The notes beneath the pieces are model-generated. The model was given only the letters and a program-made list of their open reading frames with translations, was not told the DNA's origin and did no database searches. Shown here piece by piece: positions 16,744-23,782 of a stretch of 64,000 nt of DNA. The position numbers and the translations under genes are program-made. This DNA is from Myxococcales bacterium (lineage in GTDB: Bacteria > Myxococcota_A > Polyangia > Polyangiales > Ga0077539), in contig JAUSAZ010000107.1 of NCBI GenBank assembly GCA_030652255.1, positions 33,133 through 97,132 of the forward strand. The letters are read 5' to 3'. Each line of letters begins with the position of its first letter. The first letter of the stretch is position 1.

Positions 16744-18051
16744 CTACGGCCCCGGGGGCGGCGGGCAGGTCTCGGCCTCGACGTCGGCGTGGAGGCGCTC
16801 GATGGCCGCGCGCTCGTCGTCGGGCCAGGGCTCGCGGAAGACCTCGAAGCGCCCGTGGTCGAAGGGCGTCCCCGGCGCGGCCTCGACGCGGCGCACGCGC
16901 TCTCGCACGCCCTCGCGCAGAAGCTCCAGCGCCCGGTGGTGGCAGAAGGGGTTGTCGCCGCGGTCGCCCAGCAGCACGTGCGAGGTCCAGTGGCAGCCGC
17001 CGCGGCACTCGTGCGCGTAGTAGCAGGTGGCGCAGAAGCCCTTGAGGTCCTGGACGGTGTGGTCGCGGGTGAAGCGCAGGGGCTTCGAGCGCTCCCAGAT
17101 GTCCACGAGCGAGCGCTCGCGGACGTTGCCGCCGACGTACGCGTCCGACGGCAGCGAGGGGCAGCCCTTGATGTCCCCGTTGGCCTCGACGCCCAGGGAC
17201 ATCCGGCCGGCGCCGCACGCCCCGCGATAGCCCGTGGCGTAGTCCCCCCGGATCACCCCCTCGAAGGGACCGAAGTACCCGACGTTGTTCCCGGGCCAGA
17301 GCATCACGCCGCGGCGCTCTCCCTCGCGCTTGAGCCGCGCGAGGCGAGGCAGCACCTCGAGCACCTCGTAGGGCTCCAGGAACATCCGCGGCTCGTCCGC
17401 GGCGCGGCCCATCGCGGCGGTGAGCTGCACCTGCCACGCCTTCGCGCCGCGCTCGGCGATGGCCTCGAAGAGCGCCTCCAGCACCGGGAGGCTGATGCGG
17501 TTGATCTGCGAGTTGGCCGTGAGCCGGATGCCGCCGACGGCGCGCACGTGGTCCATCGCGGCCATGGCGGAGGCGAAGCTGCCGTGGAGGCCTCGCTGGG
17601 CGTCGTGCTGATCTGCGAGCCCGTCGACGGAGACGGAGATGGCCGTGAGCCCCGCGTCGCGCGCGCCCTTCACCCGGTCGAGGGTGAGGCCGCGGCCGCC
17701 CGTCGCCATGCCGCAGCGCATCTTGTGGTGCGCGATGCGGGCGACGATCTGGAGCCAGTCGTCGCGCAGGTAGGCCTCGCCGCCGATGAGGGTGACCTCG
17801 TTGGCGCCGATGGCCGCGAGCTGGTCGACGAGGTCGAGCGCCTCCGCGGTGGTGAGCTCGTCGGGCCGCGCGCGGCCCGCGCGGGAGCCGCAGTGGTGGC
17901 AGGCGAGGTCGCACGCGAGCGTGACCTCCCAGACGACGTAGCTGGGCCGCCAGACGCGGTCGACCTCGCGGCTCTCGTCGACGAGCGGCAGCCCGCGTCG
18001 CGCGGGCGAGGCGAGCGGGAGGCTGCGTCGTCGGGTGGGCGTCGGCGGCAC
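16744..18051 (-). CDS. Radical SAM/SPASM domain protein, likely peptide-modifying
   Basis: This 435-residue enzyme carries the radical SAM cluster motif C47xxxC51xxC54 (CDLACHHC) after a WEVTLA strand, a GGEAYLRDDW SAM-binding turn and a TIM-barrel body. The C-terminal SPASM domain has CGAGRMSLGVEANGDIKGC, then FCATCYYAHECRGGC and a final Cys in NPFCHH, enough ligands for two auxiliary Fe-S clusters. SPASM enzymes commonly modify ribosomal peptides (PqqE, AlbA, mycofactocin and triceptide maturases). The GTG at 18051 lies 11 bp after the stop of the small YGxP-repeat lipoprotein, so the two are almost certainly one operon. That makes the repeat protein the probable substrate, by inference. 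Confidence 0.85.
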   Translation of the reverse strand: MPPTPTRRRSLPLASPARRGLPLVDESREVDRVWRPSYVVWEVTLACDLACHHCGSRAGRARPDELTTAEALDLVDQLAAIGANEVTLIGGEAYLRDDWLQIVARIAHHKMRCGMATGGRGLTLDRVKGARDAGLTAISVSVDGLADQHDAQRGLHGSFASAMAAMDHVRAVGGIRLTANSQINRISLPVLEALFEAIAERGAKAWQVQLTAAMGRAADEPRMFLEPYEVLEVLPRLARLKREGERRGVMLWPGNNVGYFGPFEGVIRGDYATGYRGACGAGRMSLGVEANGDIKGCPSLPSDAYVGGNVRERSLVDIWERSKPLRFTRDHTVQDLKGFCATCYYAHECRGGCHWTSHVLLGDRGDNPFCHHRALELLREGVRERVRRVEAAPGTPFDHGRFEVFREPWPDDERAAIERLHADVEAETCPPPPGP

Positions 18052-18062
18052 GGGACGACGGA

Positions 18063-18422
18063 TCAGCGGTCGGCGGGGACGCCGTAGACGTCGCCGACGG
18101 TGACCACGTCGCGGGGGATGCCGTAGACCGCGGTGTCGGCGACCACGGGCACGTCGCCGGCGTCGAGCACATCGGCCGCGGGTCCATCGTCCCGGGGGAT
18201 GCCGTAGACCGCGGCGTCGGCGACCACCACGTCGTCGGGCACCGTCGAGTCGCCACAGCCCGCTGCGCCCCCGGAGAGCGCGCCGACGAGGAGGGCCGCG
18301 CGGGTCATGCCCACGCGCATCGCAGCCGGGCCCGGCAGGTGGGTCGCGGGCGCCCGCTGCTCGCCGCAGAAGGGACACGGGACCTCGCGGACGTGTCGAT
18401 GGCACTTCAAGCAGATGAACAT
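18063..18422 (-). CDS. Candidate RiPP-like precursor: zinc-ribbon/lipoprotein with three VYGxPxD repeats
   Basis: This 119-residue protein has three unusual parts. Residues 4-19 form a CLKC...CPFC pair, a zinc-knuckle layout. Residues about 35-56 (MRVGMTRAALLVGALSGGAAGC) look like a secretion signal with a relaxed lipobox at Cys56. Residues 72-118 hold three copies of a short motif, VYGIPRD (72-78), VYGIPRD (99-105) and VYGVPAD (112-118), separated by Asp/Val/Ala linkers. Repeated identical cores behind a leader are typical of substrates of radical SAM/SPASM maturases, and such an enzyme starts 11 bp downstream. I do not recognise a named family. It could instead be an ordinary small lipoprotein that merely shares an operon. 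Confidence 0.7.
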   Translation of the reverse strand: MFICLKCHRHVREVPCPFCGEQRAPATHLPGPAAMRVGMTRAALLVGALSGGAAGCGDSTVPDDVVVADAAVYGIPRDDGPAADVLDAGDVPVVADTAVYGIPRDVVTVGDVYGVPADR

Positions 18423-18537
18423 GGTCGTGATCGAACCCCACCGGCCGCGTCGGGGTCAACCCGCGCGGGAGGCCGGTCATGCGTCTGCACCCCACCGGGC
18501 GCGCGCAGGGCTGTGATAGCGTCCCGCGCCCGAAACC

Positions 18538-19137
18538 ATGAACACTCCCTGTAACGCCTTGCTCCTCGCGTCCGCCCTGATCGCCGCCGGCTGCGCCTCG
18601 ACGCCCCGCGGCCCGTCCTACGCCTTCACCGCCAATGACACGCGCGCCTGGGCGACGGCCGACTCGACCCTCGACTTCAACGGCGAGGCCAACTTCGGCG
18701 GCGGCCAGCTCACCAGCGGCTTCACGCCCGACCCCTGGGCCTTTCCCCTCACCGCGGGCGGCGGGCGCAACCCCATCAACATCGCCGACCTGCGCATGCA
18801 CGACAGCGACACCGGCACCCCCTGCGGTCGCTCGTACGTCACACGCCGACCTGACTTCCATTTCCATTTCAACGCCGGCGTGACGTTCTCGCTGCTGCGC
18901 TTCTACGTGCTCACCAGCTCGGCGGTCGACGCCACGCTGGTGATCCGCGAGCCCAACGGCCACTGGCGCTGCAACGACGACCACGGCCGCGCGGGCTGGG
19001 GCTCCCCCCACATGCCCGCGCTCGACTTCCACCAGCCCCCGGCGGGCCGCTACGACATCTGGGTGGGGTCCTTCGACGCGTCGGCCAACAACCCCGCGCA
19101 GCTCTACGTCACCGAGGTCGACGACCGCCACCCCTGA
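18538..19137 (+). CDS. Lipoprotein of unknown function
   Basis: This 199-residue protein has a clear lipoprotein signal (hydrophobic stretch ending LIAAGC, Cys19) and a single compact domain ending in RYDIWVGSFDASANNPAQLYV. That C-terminal strand pattern resembles pre-peptidase-like beta-sandwiches that occur in myxobacterial secreted proteins. It contains two Cys in CGRSY and WRCND. No catalytic motif is seen. It is divergent from the YGxP-repeat/radical SAM operon with only 115 bp between the two starts, so the promoters are shared or adjacent; a functional link is possible but not shown. Confidence 0.75.
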   Translation: MNTPCNALLLASALIAAGCASTPRGPSYAFTANDTRAWATADSTLDFNGEANFGGGQLTSGFTPDPWAFPLTAGGGRNPINIADLRMHDSDTGTPCGRSYVTRRPDFHFHFNAGVTFSLLRFYVLTSSAVDATLVIREPNGHWRCNDDHGRAGWGSPHMPALDFHQPPAGRYDIWVGSFDASANNPAQLYVTEVDDRHP

Positions 19138-19146
19138 GCGGGGCGT

Positions 19147-19803
19147 CTATTGCTCGTCGTGCGCGGTCACCAGCCTCGCCTGCGTGGCCGCGTCGAGCTC
19201 GCCGCTCTCGGTCAGCCCGTGGGCCTTCTGGAAGGCCCGCAGCGCCGAGCGGGTAGCGTCGTCGAGCGCCTCCGTCGTCGCCCCGTGGAAGAGCCCCAGG
19301 TTGCGCAGCCGCGCCTGCGCCCCCGGAACAAACGCCGCCGGGATGAGCGCCCCCACGTCGAGCGCGAGCTCCACCGAGGGCTCCTCGCTCGCCGGGTCGA
19401 ACCACAGCGCCAGCGTGCCCGCGGTCTCCATCGGGTCGACCGGGTGCTCCACCACGCCGTCGCCGCCGGTGGTGCCCTCGAGCGCGTCGTCGCCCACGCG
19501 CAGCGCGAAGCGGACGCCATCGAGGGCCGTGCCGTCGGGGCGCTTCAGCACCAGCCGCAGCTTCGTGGGCGCGGGCGCGAACACGAAGCTGTGCCGCTGG
19601 TCGGTGGCGCCCTCGAAGACCTTCGGCTCCGGGTCGGGCACCACCACCACGTCGCCGGGCTTCAGCACGTGGGGGTTCTTTCGCTCGGCGAAGAGCGCGG
19701 CGTTGGCGCCCAGCGCGACGATGGGCTTCCACCCGACGAGCCCGTAGCGCTTCGCCAGCGTCGCGCAGCACTCACCGGGTTGGACGACGTGGGTCGTGGG
19801 CAT
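19147..19803 (-). CDS. LysM-like and peptidoglycan-binding domain protein, secretion-system accessory type
   Basis: This 218-residue protein begins with a LysM-like segment (HVVQPGECCATLAKRYG ... NPHVLKPGDVVVVP), followed by a linker strand unit (RLVLKRPDGTALDGVRFALRVG) and a C-terminal PG_binding_1 domain (LRNLGLFHG ... LRAFQKAHGLTESG). There is no signal peptide. The same domain order appears next to VgrG/PAAR and contractile-injection genes, where such proteins are effector-associated. Here no tube or sheath genes are nearby, so this is an orphan module. A GAGAGGAG Shine-Dalgarno overlaps the end of the upstream gene, so the pair forms an operon. Confidence 0.75.
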   Translation of the reverse strand: MPTTHVVQPGECCATLAKRYGLVGWKPIVALGANAALFAERKNPHVLKPGDVVVVPDPEPKVFEGATDQRHSFVFAPAPTKLRLVLKRPDGTALDGVRFALRVGDDALEGTTGGDGVVEHPVDPMETAGTLALWFDPASEEPSVELALDVGALIPAAFVPGAQARLRNLGLFHGATTEALDDATRSALRAFQKAHGLTESGELDAATQARLVTAHDEQ

Positions 19804-19816
19804 CGCTCCGCTCCTC

Positions 19817-20374
19817 TCAGGCGCGCTTCAACGCGCGGCCGTCGAGCCGCGGGAAGCTGATCTTGCAGGTGCCCGCGGCGTCCAGGCCCGCCACCCGCGC
19901 CGCGCCCGCGGCGTCGAGCGCGCCCTCCACGACCGACCCGTCGGGCAGCTCGATGCGGTAGCGGGCGAAGCGCACCGGGTCGCCCGCCGGGTCCTTCAAC
20001 TCCACCTCGATCCAGTGCTTCGTCTCGACCGGGGCGACCGGGTCGACGGGGTCGACGTCCCCGGGGTCTTCGCCGCCGCCCATGCCCGACACGTCGAGGG
20101 TCTCGTGGTCGAGGAAGAGCGCGCGCTCGCCCAGCAGCACCGCCACGCGCTCGGCGACCTCGTCGTCGGAGTAGCCCGCCGCCGACCCCAGCGGGTCGTG
20201 CCACGCCAGGGCGTCGCGCAGCGCGCGGACGTTGCCGTCGTCGTCGTCGAGCAGCGGCGAGAGCACCGCGCGGGCCTGATCGATGTCGAGGGGCGCGCGG
20301 TCGGACGGCGCCCCGTCGATGCGCCGGTCGAAGATCGCCGCGTACCCGCCCCGTCGTGAGAGCCGCGTGGCCAT
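19817..20374 (-). CDS. Transthyretin/Ig-like domain protein, type VI secretion-linked type
   Basis: This 185-residue protein has a charged N-terminal half (Asp/Arg-rich, DLDIDQAR-like helices) and a C-terminal beta domain, HWIEVELKDPAGDPV followed by YRIELPDGSVVEG and ending GTCKISFPRLDGR. That C-terminal pattern is characteristic of small domains attached to VgrG spikes and their cargo. No signal peptide is visible. It is directly upstream of the LysM protein (13 bp) and likely acts with it. A role as adaptor or cargo carrier is inference. Confidence 0.65.
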   Translation of the reverse strand: MATRLSRRGGYAAIFDRRIDGAPSDRAPLDIDQARAVLSPLLDDDDGNVRALRDALAWHDPLGSAAGYSDDEVAERVAVLLGERALFLDHETLDVSGMGGGEDPGDVDPVDPVAPVETKHWIEVELKDPAGDPVRFARYRIELPDGSVVEGALDAAGAARVAGLDAAGTCKISFPRLDGRALKRA

Positions 20375-20407
20375 TGCACCGGGGACGGTAGCGAAGCCCC
20401 GCCCCGC

Positions 20408-21394
20408 TCACAAGCGCGGGCGGCCGACCACCCTCACGACGCCGCGGGCCCCCGTGAGCAGTCGCTGCGCCGCGGCCTCCAGCGCGGGCGCGAGCTCCGG
20501 CGGGTCGAGCAGCTCGAAGTCCACGTCGGCGTGCAGGATGAGCGCCGCCAGCGCGGCCTCGGTGTCGGCGCCCACCGTGAGGATGGTGCGTCGCGGCGAG
20601 CGCGCCTCGAGCGTGCCGATCCAGGTGGGGATCTTCGCCGCGAGCTCGTCGACGGCGCCCACGAGCAGCAGGCGGGCGCGGAAGCTGTAGGGGGCCGACA
20701 CGAGCGCGCGCGCGGCGTAGGCCGCGATGCCCCCCGGGGGTTCGCGCGGGACGAAGCGCCGGGACGTCACGTCGACTTCGCGGGAGGCGATGCGGTCGAC
20801 GCGGAAGGTGCGGAAGTCGTCGCGGTCGACGTCGCGCGCGACGAGGTACCAGCGCATGCGCGCGTGCACCAGGCGCAGCGGCTCGACGGTGCGGCGGCTG
20901 GGGGCGCCGCGCGAGTCCAGGTAGGAGAAGCGGGCCTCGAGGGTGTCGCGGCACGCCCCGGCGAGCGTCGCCAGCACGCGGAAGTCGATGCGCGGCCGGC
21001 CGTCGGGCAGCGCGAGCGTGGCGGCCTCGATGGCGCCGAGCTTGCGCCGCGCCCTCGGGGGCAGCACCTGGTTGAGCTTCGCCAGCACGGCGACCGCGAC
21101 CTCCTCCGCGGGGCCGTTGGACCCGGCGCTCGCCGCCAGCGCCACCGCCACCGCCACGGCCTCATCGTCGTCGAGCAGCAATGGCGGTGTGGTGGTGCCG
21201 CGGCCCAGGCGGTAGCCGCCCCCCACGCCGGACGACGAGTCGATGGCGTAGCCGAGGTCGCGGAGCCGGTCGACGTCGCGGCGGAGGGTGCGCACGTCGA
21301 CCTCGAGGCGTTCGCCGAGATCGCGCCCCGACCACTCCCCGCGCGCCTGAAGCAGTGACAGCAGGCGGAGCACGCGCGTCGAGGTGGTCAGCAC
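20408..21394 (-). CDS. WYL-domain HTH regulator (YafY family)
   Basis: This 328-residue regulator has an N-terminal winged helix (TSTRVLRLLSLLQAR, then VDVRTLRRDVDRLRDLGY) and a WYL domain (RLVHARMRWYLVARDV with FRVDRI). WYL regulators sense small ligands or nucleic acids and often control a divergent gene. The GTG at 21394 is preferred because it gives the usual family N-terminus and leaves the inverted repeat at 21405-21440 outside the coding region. An ATG at 21430 would put that repeat inside the gene. It is divergent from a GFA-family gene, which it probably regulates along with itself. Confidence 0.82.
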   Translation of the reverse strand: MLTTSTRVLRLLSLLQARGEWSGRDLGERLEVDVRTLRRDVDRLRDLGYAIDSSSGVGGGYRLGRGTTTPPLLLDDDEAVAVAVALAASAGSNGPAEEVAVAVLAKLNQVLPPRARRKLGAIEAATLALPDGRPRIDFRVLATLAGACRDTLEARFSYLDSRGAPSRRTVEPLRLVHARMRWYLVARDVDRDDFRTFRVDRIASREVDVTSRRFVPREPPGGIAAYAARALVSAPYSFRARLLLVGAVDELAAKIPTWIGTLEARSPRRTILTVGADTEAALAALILHADVDFELLDPPELAPALEAAAQRLLTGARGVVRVVGRPRL

Positions 21395-21404
21395 CGCGGC
21401 GAAA

Positions 21405-21440
21405 CTATCGAGGACCGATTCTGTCCGCAATCGGGGATAG
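21405..21440. promoter_or_regulatory. Candidate operator between WYL regulator and GFA gene
   Basis: Two nested inverted repeats lie here. CCGATT (21415-21420) pairs with AATCGG (21429-21434) with an 8-base spacer. CTATC (21405-21409) pairs with GATAG (21436-21440). The two dyads have nearly the same centre. Their location midway between divergent starts fits autoregulation by the WYL protein. Confidence 0.45.
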
Positions 21441-21479
21441 GAGTGCCTCTACCGCGAGAGAGCGGTGAAGGAGCCGACG

Positions 21480-21866
21480 ATGGACAAGAAGCACTACACG
21501 GGGAGCTGCGCCTGCGGGCGGGTGAAGTTCGAGGCCGACATCGACGTTTCGCAGGGCACGCACAAGTGCAACTGCACCCACTGCTGGAAGCGGCGGTGGT
21601 GGTCGGTGAAGGTGGAGCCCGAGGACTTCCGGGTGCTGTCGGGCGAGGACGCGCTCGACCCGTCGGGGCGCTTCTGCGCCTCGTGCGGGGTGTGCACGTA
21701 CCGCCGCGCGCCGGTCGCCGAGTGGAACCCCACGGCCTACGTCTCGGTGAACGTGGCGAGCCTCGACGACCTCCCCCCGGCCGACCTGGTCGCGGCGAAG
21801 GTCACCTACTACGACGGCCGCCACGACAACTGGTGGTCGACGCCCGCCGAGGTGCGCCACCTCTGA
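21480..21866 (+). CDS. GFA (glutathione-dependent formaldehyde-activating) family zinc protein
   Basis: This 128-residue protein matches the GFA/DUF636 fold. GSCACGRVKFEA supplies the first Cys pair, CNCTHCWK the second cluster, and FCASCGV the late CxxC. These bind two zinc ions in the family. The founding member was linked to glutathione-formaldehyde chemistry, but most relatives have no proven reaction. The ATG at 21480 follows AAGGAG at good spacing; an in-frame GTG at 21465 is less likely. It is divergently placed from a WYL regulator. Confidence 0.85.
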   Translation: MDKKHYTGSCACGRVKFEADIDVSQGTHKCNCTHCWKRRWWSVKVEPEDFRVLSGEDALDPSGRFCASCGVCTYRRAPVAEWNPTAYVSVNVASLDDLPPADLVAAKVTYYDGRHDNWWSTPAEVRHL

Positions 21867-21882
21867 CGGGGCGCAGCGACGC

Positions 21883-22665
21883 TCAGGGGAACTCCACCCG
21901 GCGGAACCCGTGCCGCTCGCAGAGCTCGCGCTCGAAGCCCGGCAGGTGGGCGCGGCCCATGACGGCGAGCGCGGGCCCCGCGTCGGGGTGGTCGGCGAGC
22001 ATGCGCACCGTGCCGTCGGCCATCAGCGTGTCGCGCGCCGTGAGGATCGCGGCCATCGGGTGCAGCAGCCAGCTCCACGGGTAGCGCCGCAGGAGCAGGG
22101 CGGGCGGCAGCAGCAGCAGCATGTGCCACTGGAGGGCGACGTTGACCCAGCGGAGCGCGGCGTCGAGCCCGTCGAGCGCGCCGCCCGGGACGACGAGGCG
22201 CAGCGCGGCGACCGCGAGGTGCGCGAAGAAGCTCGCGAACATCACGGACATGTAGAGCGACGCGACGTGCAGCGAGAGCGGCGCCCGCGCGGTGCGCTCG
22301 ATCTCCTCGGTGTGCCCGTGCGAGGCCTGCTTCGCCTCGACGATGGTGCTGCCCTTGACCGCGCCGAGGGTGAGCGCCCGCAGCGCGAGGCGCGGGAGGT
22401 AGATCAGCCAGCGCAGGGCGCCGCCCGCGAGGATCTGCTTCGCCTGGAAGGTCTCGACGCCGCGGAGCGCGACCTGCTCGACGACCTCGCGGCCGACCGC
22501 GGCGGCGGGGGCGAGCTTCACGTGCGCCTCGCCGAGCGCGATGACGAGTCGGGCTTCGGGTCCGGGGCCGACGAGCAGGCGCACGGCGTAGCTGAGGGGC
22601 ATCTGGTGCGCCCGCAGCAGCGCGGCGCGCGCTCCGGGGGTCAGGGCGTCGGCGGTGGTGGGCAT
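21883..22665 (-). CDS. TraB/PrgY/GumN-like membrane protein
   Basis: This 260-residue protein carries the paired motifs of the TraB/GumN superfamily: IALGEAHVKL near the N-terminus and MGRAHLPGFERELCERHGF near the C-terminus, both in the GxxH form. Two or three hydrophobic segments in the middle suggest membrane insertion. TraB relatives include the pheromone-shutdown protein PrgY and predicted metalloproteases; the function here is unknown. The ATG at 22665 (MPTTADALTPG) is preferred. An in-frame extension to 22815 is basic low-complexity sequence. Confidence 0.65.
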   Translation of the reverse strand: MPTTADALTPGARAALLRAHQMPLSYAVRLLVGPGPEARLVIALGEAHVKLAPAAAVGREVVEQVALRGVETFQAKQILAGGALRWLIYLPRLALRALTLGAVKGSTIVEAKQASHGHTEEIERTARAPLSLHVASLYMSVMFASFFAHLAVAALRLVVPGGALDGLDAALRWVNVALQWHMLLLLPPALLLRRYPWSWLLHPMAAILTARDTLMADGTVRMLADHPDAGPALAVMGRAHLPGFERELCERHGFRRVEFP

Positions 22666-22794
22666 CGGGGTGGCGGAGTGTACGGGCGATCGCCGTCGCG
22701 CGCCGCGGGTCGGTCGGCCGCTGCCTGCCCGCCGCATGGAACCTCCGGGCCCGCCCCCGAACCCGTCCGCCCTCCGGGGCGCTAGAACCACCCC

Positions 22795-23025
22795 ATGGAC
22801 GTGTCGATCAGCCATTGGTACGGCTGCGGCTACCCCGAGGTCGCCGCGGCGCTCGCCGCCGAGGTCGCCGGGGCGCTGGGGGTCGTCGTGCGGCTCGTGC
22901 CCGGGGGCGGCGAGCGGGAGTTCACGGTGCGCGTCGACGGCCGGGTGGTCTTCACCCGCGCCGACCGCGGGCGCCTGCCGACGCCCGACGAGATGCTGGA
23001 GCTGGTCGCCGCGCGGCGCGCCTGA
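22795..23025 (+). CDS. SelT/SelW/Rdx-family small thioredoxin-like protein
   Basis: This 76-residue protein follows the SelW pattern: a first strand (VSISHWYGCGYPEVA), a PGG turn in RLVPGGGEREF, a strand TVRVDGRVVFTRA and a closing GRLPTPDEMLELV. Family members have a CxxC or UxxC redox motif in the first loop. Here only the second Cys is present (WYGC), the first position being Trp encoded by TGG. A two-Cys redox mechanism is therefore unlikely, although a single-Cys thiol role remains possible. Length is normal for the family. Confidence 0.65.
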   Translation: MDVSISHWYGCGYPEVAAALAAEVAGALGVVVRLVPGGGEREFTVRVDGRVVFTRADRGRLPTPDEMLELVAARRA

Positions 23026-23059
23026 GGGCAGGAGTCGCCCACGCCATCAGTCCCCTGCC

Positions 23060-23656
23060 TCACCGTTGCGACAGCGACGTCGGCGTCCACGGCAGCCCCG
23101 TCTCGCAGTCGACGTGGCGCAGCGACACCCCCTCGGGCGACACCTCGATCACGCCGAACACGATCGGCAGCTTGAAGCGACGAGGCCCGACCGAGCCCGG
23201 GTTGAACACCGTCAGGCCCCGGTCGTGCGCCGCGAAGGGGACGTGCGAGTGACCGCACACCACCAGCCCCGCGCCGCTCGCCCGCGCGAGGCGACCCACG
23301 TCCGCGCGCACCCGCGTTCGATCGACCGCGATGTGCGTCAGCAGCAGCGTCAACAGCACCCGGTCGCCGTCGCACACCGCCCCGTGGACGACGTCCGGCA
23401 GCTCCGTCACGCGGGCGTCGATGTTGCCGCGCACCGCCGTCACCGGCGCGAGCGACGAGAGCAGCCGTAGCACCGCGAGGTCACCGACGTCGCCCGCATG
23501 AAGGATGCGGTGCGGCGCCACGTCGGCGATGCGCCCCGCGAGCGCGGGGTGGGGCGTGGAGTGCGTGTCGGCCACCACCACGAGGCGCAATGCGCCGTCG
23601 ACCAGCGCGAAGGTCTCGCTCGCCTCGACCAGCACGGGTGCCGCGGCTCGCCTCAT
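23060..23656 (-). CDS. YfcE/MJ0936-like metallophosphoesterase
   Basis: This 198-residue enzyme has the calcineurin-like metal-binding series: VVADTHS, ILHAGDVGD, VRGNID, LLTHI and VVCGHSHVPF, ending FNPGSVGPRR. These match the dinuclear-metal phosphodiesterases of the YfcE family, about 180 residues long and active on artificial diesters such as bis-pNPP. The physiological substrate is unknown. The ATG at 23656 starts about 27 residues before the first metal motif. It converges with the SelW-like gene and is divergent from the protease gene. Confidence 0.88.
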   Translation of the reverse strand: MRRAAAPVLVEASETFALVDGALRLVVVADTHSTPHPALAGRIADVAPHRILHAGDVGDLAVLRLLSSLAPVTAVRGNIDARVTELPDVVHGAVCDGDRVLLTLLLTHIAVDRTRVRADVGRLARASGAGLVVCGHSHVPFAAHDRGLTVFNPGSVGPRRFKLPIVFGVIEVSPEGVSLRHVDCETGLPWTPTSLSQR

Positions 23657-23782
23657 GGGCTCGTGCAGTGCCGTCGGACCGGCGCCCTCGTCAAGCGCTC
23701 GACGACCACGAATCCCAGGCCACCGCCCCGCCCCCCCCGATTGACACCGCCCGCCGCGGCTGTTCGCATCACGCTCGCCGTC

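Noticed and set aside
22795..23025. Possible selenocysteine in the SelW-like protein
   Set aside because: The position normally held by Cys or Sec is TGG (Trp), not TGA, and there is no sign of a recoded stop.
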